A stretch of DNA of 64,000 bases from Posidonia oceanica (taxonomy: Eukaryota; Streptophyta; Magnoliopsida; Alismatales; Posidoniaceae): assembly GCA_037176725.1 (NCBI GenBank), contig JAZBRS010000026.1, positions 151,167,501 through 151,231,500 on the forward strand, in the 5' to 3' direction. The translations under genes and the position numbers were made by a program. Positions within the stretch are counted from its first letter, which is position 1, and every line of letters begins with the position of its first letter. The notes beneath the pieces were generated by a model. That model was not told where the DNA came from. It was given only the letters and a program-made list of their open reading frames with translations, and did no database searches. Below, in pieces: positions 34,223 through 44,292 of this stretch.

Positions 34223-34665
34223 AAAAACAGAGGGTGAAGACAAAACTGACGTGTTTGCCAGACGAGTAGTTTGGGGTACCAGCCCAATGATGACAGGTTG
34301 ACGGACCTATCGCCGGACAGTTGGGGGTGCCAACCCGAGGATGACAGGTTGATGGACTATCGCCGAGCAGTTGAGGGTGCCAGCCCGCTGAAGAAGATCC
34401 GGATGGCGATGCCCGGCAGCTTTGCTTGCTCAGATGGCATGGGTCAGCACTTGGGTTGATTGAGGAGGACTTTCCTGTGGTGTTCGGCAACAAGTCTGGC
34501 CAGGGGCCCTGCAGATATGATTGATATGATCATGCATGCACTTGTAGCAGATTTGGAATGCAAACAGGTGGCTCAGAACGCCTTTGTATTCATTGGACTT
34601 GATTACATGCCTATGGCAGGCCAAAAGTTTACAGCATGAAACAAGCAGACAGTTACATGGACGCT

Positions 34666-35868
34666 CTAGTCGGTCTGGACTTTCTTTGCCCTTCTGGAGT
34701 CAGGGAACTAGGGAGCGCCAGGAGGTATCTCACTGATAGGCCAGAATGCTTGTACCTCCGTCAGATATTCGGGAGTGCATCCCGAGCCTTGTGCAGATGC
34801 TAGGTCAGTAGACCGCACTCCATGCTGCATAAGATCAGCCAGCTTAGTTGTAGCAGATGTTGAACCATATGGATATGCTTGAAGGAGCCTTGGGGCTGTG
34901 CTGTCTATGAAAGCGCCCTACTGGAGGCCCAACTGCCGCATGACCTAGATGGGGTGATACTCCACGCCTCCGGTGAATCCAGGCAGCACCACAAGTCACG
35001 CATCACGGGTATCAAAGAAGATAGTAAAAGGCTCAGCCGCAGATGTAATGATGCACCATGTGACGGTGTCGTCCATCAGCTTAGATAGCTTCTTGTATTC
35101 TTCGGGGACTTTCTTGATTGTCCTGGCATGGCCGCTATTGCAGTATGCTTCGATAGCGTGGCCTTGGGGGCGCAGCAAGTTCAGCTCAAGGTGTGCAGCC
35201 AGCCAGATCTGTACTAGCACTCCGCAGCTGTGGAAGTGGCGGCAATGGTGGGAGATGCGGTCCAGTCCGCAATAAGTTTCAGCCAAGACGACTGGTGCCA
35301 GGTCTATCTCCCTAGTCACCACAGCAAGTGCGATTTCAGCAATTTTTATCGCGACTGTCATCCGACCATGAGTGAATATCAGCTCTCCCAGAAATCGGGT
35401 GACAAATCCTCGAAGCCATAGATCATCTCTGAGTTCAGCACGCTTGTCTATGATCTCATCAAAGTAGTGCAGGCACAGCATGGGCGTGGGGCTACTGGTG
35501 CAGATCAGTCTTTGCTGGCACCGGTCAGTAGATAGCCCAGATAGTTTGCAGAGGACTACTATGTACTTATCGCGCCTCATGAAAATGGGCGATCCCATCA
35601 GCTGGGAGAAGCCATAGATACGGCGCACCTCTTCCAGAGTTGGTGTCAGTTCAGTCCTTCCGAAGCGGAAGACATGGTGTGCCGGCTTCCAGAATCTTGC
35701 GGCAATGCACAGAAGGTGACGGCTCACTTCGACATTAGCCGCCTTCAGCAGTTTTGTAGGTATGCCCTAGAGGCGCAGCTTCTCGCAGTCTTCCTGAGTA
35801 AGCTTGCCAATCCAACCCCGTAGGGCTTCAGAACAGTGCACTAGGGTTTCAAGAGTTGGATAACCCAT
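34666..35868 (-). pseudogene. PMD protein of element B
   Basis: A 1203-nt frame (ATG 35868, TAG 34666-34668), exactly the length of A copy 2, with stops near 35768, 34996, 34950 and 34920. The open core (35727-34996, 243 residues) has SRHLLCIAARFWKPAHHVFR, FGRTELTPTLEEVRRIYGF, the His-rich ISHHCRHFHSCG segment and EEYKKLSKLMDDTVTW. PMD (PF10536) is known from plant nuclear proteins and from transposons and Ty3/gypsy elements; its molecular activity here is unknown. It follows integrase on the same strand after a 1.5-kb untranslated interval, so expression by splicing or a subgenomic RNA is inferred. Confidence 0.75.
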
Positions 35869-37415
35869 GGCGCAGGCCGTAGGGTGAAATAGGCAGATGC
35901 TGCAGAGCTTGAAGGTACCTGTTACCAATACTGTAGACAGTCAGATCATACAGGCATATAATCTCTAAGTGAAAGCAGAGTCTGAGGCTAATAAAGCAGT
36001 TCAATAATATTCAGCAGTTAATATCAAAACATAGCAGCTAAGCACACATAGGCAGGAGAATTCTGTAGCAGTCTTGTTGACATGGGGGCGAGGACTGGCA
36101 GGAGATCTAGACCAGCGCAGCTCGAGCAGCGTCAACGCGTGCTTGGCAAGAAGTACCGTCTCAGAGTCGAGGCAAGTTGCAGAGCAGGATGATTGATAAG
36201 AAGGAAGGGATGATTGGAGATGCATGTATGCATGATGCAGGTTGGTATGTTTAAGAAATGATTAGTATGCTTTGGTGCCCTCAGCATACGGAGTGCTTTG
36301 GTGCCTGTTGTAGAGGAAGGGAGTGGTCCCTGACTCACTGGGCCCTACTTGGACTCTTAGCTTGCTGGTGGCACTCCGGAACGAGTGTTGGCAGTATACA
36401 GGTGGTGGTGTGGTGAGGACAGGCTACCGACCAAACTCTCAGGACCTACACCTACTTTTTCTGCTCTCATTTTTTATTTCTCCCTTATGGGTGTGCAGGC
36501 TTTCTCTGCCCCTAGCTAGGAGATGGTAAGTGTTTGCTTTTGCGGTGGGAGGTGTGAACCTTTTTAGGCTTACACCCTTGGATTTCTCGTAAGGCATGGG
36601 GGGATGATATTGCCTGTATTTTCGGGCTGATTTTTGTCTAACCCTTTTCCTTTTCTTTCTTTTTTTTCTTTTTTGCTTGCTTTTTCTCTTCTCTTTTTTT
36701 TGTGTTTGCTTCTTTTTTTCTCTCTTTTTTTTTTCAAGCCTTTGCTATCCCCATTTTGGAGGTAAAAGGAAGGGTGTTTAGGTTGTAATGGATGTGGGCT
36801 TTGGGTCTGCTATGAGATGGGTAGAAGGAGCAAGGTTAGACTGCACACCCCTATCTCTAGGGTTGGCTTCTGTCTTCGCCTTCTGTTCGTTTTGATGTGC
36901 CCAAGCCTAGATGTCTATTCTCACTTTTTTTGAACTCACATCCTAGCATTTTTTCTCCCTCAGAGGTGTATGTCCTACGAGTTTAGGCAGTTTGCCTGTC
37001 CTGACTGATGGTGGCTCCCTCACTAGCTAAGACATCTGAGTAGTGCCGGGTGAGGCAAGGTGGACTCCTTCCAGCGCAGGCAAGCACTTCCGATTTTCAT
37101 CACTGGGCAGAAAATGCAATGCATGATTTGAGAGGATGACGATGATGATTTGAAAAGAGATGATGCATGGAGAAGATGAAATGTGATAGAAGATGTGATT
37201 TGAAAAGATGACGACGATGATTTAAAAAGAGATGATGCATGGAGAAGATGAAATGTGATAGAAGATGTGTAAGAGAAGGATAGAAGAAGTATAAGCGAGT
37301 GTACAGGAATAGAGGTAGGAAACAAGATAGAAGATGCAGGTAGGATGAGAATGTAAGGAGCGAGAATGCAACTGTATAGATGGGAGGAAAGCGTCTGCAA
37401 CGGGGTTGCCTTGGG
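35869..37415 (-). other. Integrase-PMD interval of element B
   Basis: No gene supported. Blocks at 36280-36460 and 36960-37110 match both copies in element A. A pyrimidine tract at about 36640-36740 (purine-rich in the element's sense) and a 72-bp direct duplication at about 37128-37270 are specific to B or poorly kept elsewhere. Confidence 0.5.
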
Positions 37416-38360
37416 CTACTGATAGTACTTCTTGAGGTAGCAGAGGTTGACGGGCTCAGACTGCTCGAGCTGATCCATATCCTCAAGAGTTACAGCGCCG
37501 CCCGAAAAGACTTGCTTGACCATAAAAGGGCCACACCAGTTAGGTCCGAATTTCCCTCGACCGTCAGGCAAGTGAATGACGCACAGAACAAGGTCCCCTG
37601 TCTGGAACCCCCTTGGCTGAACCTTCTTCAAGTATGACCTGGTCATTCTCTTTTGGTAGTAGTGAGCATTATGCATAGCTTGCAGCCTGTGCTCATCAAT
37701 CAGATTTAGTTGGACGCAGCGGTCTTCGACCCATTCTGCTTCTTCCAACTCAGCTTCGCGTAGGATTCGCAGTGAGGGGATCTCTACCTTGATAGGCAAC
37801 ACCGCCTCCATGCCATACACCAGAGAGTATGAGGTGGCGCCTGTTGAAGTCCGGACAGATGTCCTATACGCCCAGAGTGCGTAAGGAAGCTTGTCGTGCC
37901 AGTCCTTATGAGTTTCTGCCATCTTCTTCAGGATCTTGACCAGATTTTTGTTGGCGGACTCCACTGCACCATTCATCTGTGGCCGATAAGGCGAGGATCT
38001 GTAGTGTTTGATACTAAATTTCTGTAGATAGTCTTCGATCCTCTTAGCAATGAAATTTGTGCCATTGTCAGATATGATTGCATGTGGAACCCCATATCGA
38101 GCTATGATATTGTTTCTGATAAACTTTTTTGTAGCCAAGGTAGTCACCGTTTGTTAGGAGGTCACTTCCACCCACTTGGTGAAGTAATCAATCGCTACCA
38201 GAATGTAACGATGACCATTAGAAGCTGGAGGGTGGATGGCGCCAATGACATCAATCCCCCAAGTGGAGAAGGGCCATGGCGACGACATGCTATGCAGTTC
38301 TTGAGGGGGCGCCTGAATAAGTTGCCATGCACCTGGCAGTTGTGGCATCTGCGCACAAAT
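37416..38360 (-). pseudogene. int: Integrase core and C-terminal domain of element B
   Basis: Catalytic residues are the Asp in STWGIDVIG (about 38250), the Asp in IISDNGTNF (about 38070) and the Glu in NGAVESANKN (about 37975). The C-terminal part has PLRILREAELEEAEW-like helix residues and GPFMVKQVFSGGAV and ends YLKKYYQ at 37416. A TAA stop at about 38154 splits it (TAC in A). It is out of frame with the zinc-binding part because of a frameshift near 38290. The catalytic triad is complete, so decay is by stops and frameshift only. Confidence 0.85.
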
Positions 38361-39100
38361 CGGCAGCAGTCTGCTTCCATAGTCAGCCAGTAGTATCCTT
38401 GCAGCATTATCTTTTTGGCCAGGAGGACGCCGTTCATGTGCGGGCCGTAGGTCCCTGCATGCACTTGAAGCATCAGCGCATCAGCCTCTGATTTGTTCAG
38501 GCAACGCAGGAGCATTTGATTGTATGATCTTTTGTACAACTGTCCTGCCCCTAATACATACTTTGACGCCAGACGCGTCAGAGTTCTCTTATCTATTGTT
38601 GAGGTACCAGGTGGAAAGCTACCAGACTCCAGGAAAGCTTTTATGTCTTTGTACCAGGGCTGCTCCTCTGCTGTTGGATCTGCCTCTTCAATGTTCATAT
38701 AGTGTGCAGGCTGCTCAATGCGAGTAACAAATACATCCACTGTGCTATCTTCAGGTATGCTAAGCCAGGACGCCAAGGTTGCCAACGCATTTGCATATGC
38801 GTTCCTTGCTCGGTTCATGTATGTGAAGCGGATGCTCGCAAGTTGTTCTATCAGCTTCAGCAGGTGTTCATGATATGGCAGTAGCTTCGAATCTTTCGTC
38901 TTCCACTCGCCATTGACTTGAGAGATCACCAGCATAGCATCGCCGTGCACCAGCAGCTTCTGCACCTCTTGCTCGAGGGCGACATTCAGTCCTAGGATGC
39001 ATGCCTCGTACTCTGCCTCGTTGTTGGTGCATCTGAAGGTCAGCTTCCTGGAGAAGGGAATCATCTGTCCCTGAGGCGTTGTCAGCACTGCGCCTACGCC
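38280..39100 (-). CDS. pol: Archaeal-type RNase H and integrase zinc-binding domain of element B
   Basis: An open minus-strand stretch in the same frame as the RT upstream, separated from it only by TGA at 39101. It carries the second RNase H (NNEAEYEACILGLNVALEQE, then MNRARNAYANALATLASWL) and then the integrase zinc-binding domain with HAGTYGPHMNG and CRFVRRCHNC. The typical acidic residues of the second RNase H (FDG at the end of the RT frame, E in NNEAEYEA, D in HGDAMLVI) are visible. A frameshift near 38290 ends homology. Part of a broken polyprotein rather than an independent gene. Confidence 0.8.
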
Positions 39101-40714
39101 TCAGCCTTTCTTGTTCACAGCACCATCAAAGTATAACTGCCATTGCTCCTGATCTTTAGGGTCTTTGGCTTTAGAGTCCTCCATTGCAAACAGAATGTCT
39201 TCATCTGGGAACTGCGTCTGGAGTGGCTGATATTCAGGCAGTGGGAGATCAGCAAGATGGTCTGCCATAGCTTGGCCCTTCATAGACTTTTGAGTGACAA
39301 AGGTGATGTCGTACTGAGACAATAGCACCTGCCACTTAACACATCTGCCTACCATGGCCGGTTTTTGAAAGAGAAACTTGATAGGAGCATGCCAGCATAA
39401 GAGCTGAACTGGGTATGCCATCATGTAGTGCCGTAATTTCTGTGCAGTCCAGACAAGGGATAGGCAGGTCTTCTCTATTGTACTGTACCTGGCTTCGCAT
39501 TCATTGAACTTCTTGCTCAAGTAGTAAATGGTACGCTCCTTTCTACCAGATTCATCATGTTGGCCCAAGACGGCACCCATGGAATGCTGCGTGGTAGAAA
39601 GGTAGAGAAGTAAGGGTCTCCCTAGAGTGGGGGGAACCAAGACAGGAGGCTTAATCAGCAGCTGCTTGATCTTGGCAAATGCAGCCTGACACTCCTCGCT
39701 CCAGTCAATCTGTGCATTCTTCTTCAGGAGCTTGAATATGGGCTCGCAGATGGGCATAAGCTGTGCAATGAAGCGACTGATGTATTGTAAACGCCCAAGC
39801 AGGCCTCTGACCTCCTTTTCAGTCCGAGGGGGTGGCATATCCACGATGGCTTTGGCCTTCATCGGGTCCACTTCAATCCCCCTTTGGCTAACAATGTAGC
39901 CCAGCAGTTTGCCAGAAGACACCCTGAATACACACTTGTTGGGGTTTAGGTGCAGCTTGTACTTTCGTAGATGGGTAAAGAGCTTCTTCAAATAGGCAAG
40001 ATGATCTTCAGGCTCTTTGGTTTTAGCAATCATGTCGTCTACATAGACCTCCACCTCTTGGTGCATGAGGTCGTGGAACAGCGCAGTCATGGCCCTTTGA
40101 TAGGTTGCGCCAGCATTCTTCAGTCCGAATGGCATAACTTGGTAGCAGAAGACCCCCCAAGGGGTGATGAATGAAGTCTTTTCCATGTCTTCTTTTGCCA
40201 TTTTGATCTGGTTGTAACTGGAAAAGCCGTCCATGAAGGAGAGCATCTTGTGGCCCGCTGTATTGTCGACTAGGACGTCAATGTGAGGCAATGGGAAGTC
40301 GTCCTTGGGACTCGCCTTGTTCAGGTCCCTATAGTCGATGTAGATCCGGACGCGGCCATCTTTCTTAGGCACAGGTACAATGTTTGCCAGCCACTCAGGA
40401 TAAAGGACGACCTTGAGGAAATTGACTCTGTGCTGTTTCATGATCTCTTCTTTGATCATAAGCAGCCACTGCGGTCGCCATCTTCTTAGTTTCTGCTTTA
40501 CTAGCTTAGCATCTGGATCCAAGGATAGATTGTGCACCACTATCTCTATGTCAAGGCCAACCATATCTTCGTAACTCCAGGTGAAGACATTCGCATACTC
40601 TTTTAAGAATGCGATGAACTCTGCTTGAGCCTGGGGGCAGCTGGGCACTGATGTGAACTTCTCTGACTTCCTCAGCTGTGCCGATATTAACAACCTCTGT
40701 TTCTTCTTCAACAT
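39101..40714 (-). CDS. pol: Reverse transcriptase and Ty3-type RNase H of element B
   Basis: 537 codons open, the best-kept pol segment in the window. RT motifs: PVPKKDGRVRIYIDYRDLNK (about residues 114-133), FPLPHIDVLVD, MPFGLKNAGATYQRA and catalytic YVDD at about residues 224-227. The Ty3-type RNase H follows (LLLYLSTTQHSMGAVLGQHD to DHLADLPLPEY), then the beginning of a second RNase H (QLYFDGAVNKKG) up to a TGA stop. The first ~28 residues are out-of-frame readthrough: a 2-bp deletion near 40640 shifts the frame against the spacer upstream. It would copy the RNA in the cytoplasmic particle. Confidence 0.9.
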   Translation of the reverse strand: MLKKKQRLLISAQLRKSEKFTSVPSCPQAQAEFIAFLKEYANVFTWSYEDMVGLDIEIVVHNLSLDPDAKLVKQKLRRWRPQWLLMIKEEIMKQHRVNFLKVVLYPEWLANIVPVPKKDGRVRIYIDYRDLNKASPKDDFPLPHIDVLVDNTAGHKMLSFMDGFSSYNQIKMAKEDMEKTSFITPWGVFCYQVMPFGLKNAGATYQRAMTALFHDLMHQEVEVYVDDMIAKTKEPEDHLAYLKKLFTHLRKYKLHLNPNKCVFRVSSGKLLGYIVSQRGIEVDPMKAKAIVDMPPPRTEKEVRGLLGRLQYISRFIAQLMPICEPIFKLLKKNAQIDWSEECQAAFAKIKQLLIKPPVLVPPTLGRPLLLYLSTTQHSMGAVLGQHDESGRKERTIYYLSKKFNECEARYSTIEKTCLSLVWTAQKLRHYMMAYPVQLLCWHAPIKFLFQKPAMVGRCVKWQVLLSQYDITFVTQKSMKGQAMADHLADLPLPEYQPLQTQFPDEDILFAMEDSKAKDPKDQEQWQLYFDGAVNKKG

Positions 40715-42160
40715 GGAGGTTCGGGCCTTCTAGGTCGTCGTCGTAGGGCCGGAACTCGGGCAATGGTTCGTCAATCTCATCCTCGCCCGTATCATCCTCC
40801 TCTCCATAGGCAATAAGTTCTGAGAGGATCTCTTTCTCAAAAGAAGGATTTGTGATGTCGAAAGAGTGTATATGTTCCGCTGCTTGGCCCTGGTGACGCT
40901 TCAGGATGGTCATGCTTACTCGAGTATTCTTGTATCCTTGGTGCGCGACCTCTGTCCTGGCAACTTCTTCTATCTGCTCTGGCCTGACTGATTCTGCTGA
41001 GTGTTCTGCTGATGCTGCTGAGGGCCTTGCTGATTCTGTCACTGATACTGCTGATGGCCATGCTACTGAGGCTGCTGACAATTCTGTTACTGAGGCTGCT
41101 GACAGTTCTGTTATTGCTGCTGCTTGGACTGCTAGTGCTTCCTCCTCTAAGTCTTCTAGTGTGCTTATGGAGGGTATGTCGGACTGGCGGCTGACCTGGG
41201 CACTGTCGCTTGCTACACTACCTAAGTGAGGCATGTGCTGCACAAACCACCTAGACCCGCTCATCTATTCTAGGGGAGTCCGGTACTGCTGAGTCTTCTT
41301 CCAGGACCATGATAGAGGCATGGTCTTCTTGCAGAGGAGGGTCCGTAGCCACGGCTTTCCCTTTCCTTTCTGCGGCTTGGTGCTCAGCCAGGTCTTCTAT
41401 TATCGACTTGAGCTGTTCCTGATAAAGTAGCTCTAAGTCGGACATCCATGAATCGACCTGGGCTTCTACCGCCACTCCTTCCTCCTCATCCGAGGGTGAG
41501 TCGACGTAGTAGGCGCCGGGGGCCTGCGGCTCTGGCCTGGCTGCAAGATGGATCGCTGCCCTTGATATTTGCATGGTCTGGCTCACGGGCGTGCCTGATT
41601 GCGGCAACTTCAGCATCGAAGATCCAAACAGACTGGTCAGTGGGGCCGCAGATGGGTGCACTGCCAGGGTCACTATTGCAGTTGGAGGGCAGGCAGAGGT
41701 GCCCTTCTGAGGGCCCAAGGGCTGGGAGACTATGGTGCTCAACTGGCCCTCTTCATCTGGTTGTGATTGTGAGAGTACGGCCTTTGACGCCATAGGGGCC
41801 TACCACGAAAGTTGCTGTTTTGCGGTAGGAGGATGTGAAGCGGACTACGCCGGCTGCATTCTCGATGATGCGGCTGCTGAAGTGGGCCGAGTCACGCTGC
41901 TGATTGAATTCACTGACTGTCCCTCCAGAGAGACTGACAGCGGTACTGATGCAACTGCGACCGCAGGTAGCCTGCTTGATTGTACCTGAAGGAGTGTCTC
42001 TGACTTCTGAGCTACCGCTGCTGCTTGTGCTTGTGATACAGATGTGGCTGTAGAAATGTAAGAGCTTGTCAGTTCTGCCACAGGGCCTGCTGAATTGTCT
42101 ATTGTATCTACTGAAGGTAGAGCCAAACAAACCGACTGTGGTGCCTCTGTGCTGACCAAA
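40640..42160 (-). pseudogene. PRO-RT spacer of element B
   Basis: Two long open stretches (41793-41251 and 41264-40640, different frames) plus 42159-41845. Ala/Ser/Glu-rich, with landmarks YYVDSPSDEEEGVAVEAQVD, ERKGKAVATDPP, SGSRWFVQHMPHLG, an imperfect Ala/Ser/Val repeat (about 41120-40990), NTRVSMTILKRHQGQ and SFEKEILSELIAYGEEDD. The same order occurs in A and C, so it is a conserved part of the polyprotein. No catalytic motif recognised. Confidence 0.65.
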
Positions 42161-42399
42161 GCTTTGCTACCAGTTGGGACTACCTCTACTGTGCCAGACT
42201 ACTCCTCATCCGAGTAGTAGTCCTCAATGCAAACCCAATCTCTGTCGGTACGTCGGCTTGGTCATCAGTTGATACCAGAACTCCTGCACTGGTGAAGTTA
42301 GTGAGGTCTCCAAGGATGGTTGGTTCCTGATTCTTCAGCTAAAAGCAATGATCTTCGTTGGGCTTGGGCTCATAACCGAGGCCTTCAGATTTCATCCGC

Positions 42400-44292
42400 T
42401 CCACCGCTACGATTGGCTCTGCGATCCCCTGGCCGTGATGCCCGAGCAGTGTACCCTTTATGTAACCCCACCTGTGACATACATTCTCGACCATTCGAAA
42501 GGGTTGTTGTGAACGGCCAAGGAGTTGGCACGTTCAAGATCAGGAATGAAGCTAACCGGCTCACACCGATTAACGTGATACAAGGCTTCAGAAGTCTCAA
42601 GGTCAAAAGGGATAGTTTGTGAAGAGATGGGGGAGACTGCCTCGATCCACTCCTTCTCAAAGTTCTCCGCCATGACGACAATGACATCATCGCCGTGACG
42701 GTACTTTAATGGAGGGTCGAGGGAAGGACCTGATGCTTGTGGAGCCAAGGGTGCCCAAGCAGAAAGTTGAAGTTTGGCTTTAAGTCGACGACGTAGAATT
42801 CTACATCGAATACGACTGGGCCAATGGCAAGAGGAATAATCAGGATCCCTAGGGCGTCATGGTGGGTGTTGTCAAAAGTTGTCATTCCTTTCACGGCTGG
42901 TGTGATATCCTCGGCTTTGAATCCGAGCTTAGTTGCAGTACGCAAGGGGCAGACGTTAAGGCCTGACCTGTTATCAACCAGCATTAGAGGAATGCGAAAG
43001 TTTTTGAACTGAACCGTGACGAACAGGGGTTGATTGTGATTAATCCCCGCCGGAGGCAGCTCATCACTTGTAAAAGAGATGACCTGGGGCTTCGCAATCA
43101 TCCCTACCATGCTTTCCAAAGCTGAAGGCTCAATAGATTGGGACACACGGGCGGCTTGGAACACGCGAAGAAAAGCTTTGCGATGTTCGGTAGAGGTGTG
43201 GATTAGGTCCCAAATGGAAATATCGGCTTTGACCTTCTTAAGTTGAGAGGTTATGTCAGCTTTGGGTTGGTTTTTCTTGGCAATAGGAGGGGTAGTTTTG
43301 GCAAGCTCTAGAGGGATAGTCACAGGGGATTGGGTTGCTACAGGTTGGGCTGGGATTTGGCTTGCTACAGGTAGGTTTGAGGCCGGATCTGATATGGGTT
43401 GGTTATAGGATGGGGGCATAGCAGGTTCAGGATAGTTTGGCCTAACTACCGGTGCTGGGGGTCTGTAGACCCTCCCCGATCGCGTTACTTCCGCACACAT
43501 TTCTGTGGCGTAGCTGTAAGGGACGCGATGGGTGTCTAGGGTTAAATCAATAACCACAGGAGCACATGCTGCAAGCACAGGAGGGGTTACAGGGGGACCT
43601 ACTGGATACTGAGGTCTATCTAAATGGTAAGGTTGTTGGGGTGGGAAGGCAGGGGCTAGCTGAGGTCTGCCTAGAAGATGTACAGGGGATCCTAGCTGAG
43701 GCCGTCCTAAGAGGTGGACAGGGGATCTAGGCTGGGCCCTAGCTAGAAGGTATACAGGGGGTTGAGCCTGAGGAAGCACAGCAGGGGGCGCGAAGGGGCG
43801 CTCCGGCCTGGCACGCGGTCGGATCATGTGAATTCCTGACTCGGAGCCGACAACAGCCGCAAGATAGAGATTAACAGGGAAAGGCTCAGAGATATCAGAA
43901 ATAAGATCAGAGGGGTCTATTACAGATGTAGTAGGCCCAGAAGGAAAGACAGAGTGAATGCCTGAGGTTCCTGCCCCTCCCGGATAAGAGTGCTCCGGTA
44001 GAGGTTGGCGGACGATGCCAGAATGAGGGGGAACAGCTGAATGAGCAGATGCATGAGTGTGTGCTTGAGTGGATGCCTCGTGCGTGTCAATCACAATCAT
44101 TCTTGATTCGATTAAGTCCTGAATTGCATTCCGCAGGGAGTAGCAATTATCCGTCGAATGCCCGACACTTCGATGGAAATTGCAAAAGAGGTTCGCCTTA
44201 AACCAATGCGGCAAGGGATTTGGGGGCAGGCAAACCTCCGGGAACTTCAGGAGTGATGCAACCTTTGGCAAGATGGCCGTGAGCGGTTCCAC
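42400..44292 (-). CDS. pro: Zinc knuckle, Pro-rich linker and aspartic protease of element B
   Basis: The main open frame is 44292-42706 (528 codons). The zinc-knuckle-like motif CNFHRSVGHSTDNC (about 44190) is of the C-x2-H-x4-H-x4-C form found in Tat gags. A long Pro/Gln-rich linker with three LLGRPQL/LLARAQP-type repeats follows (about 43780-43640). The protease has SFTSDELPPAGINHNQPLFV and MLVDNRSGLNVCPL (about 42975): the catalytic Gly of DNG/DSG is replaced by Arg, so the enzyme is probably dead. A small deletion near 42720 shifts the frame; the tail continues to about 42400. Confidence 0.8.
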
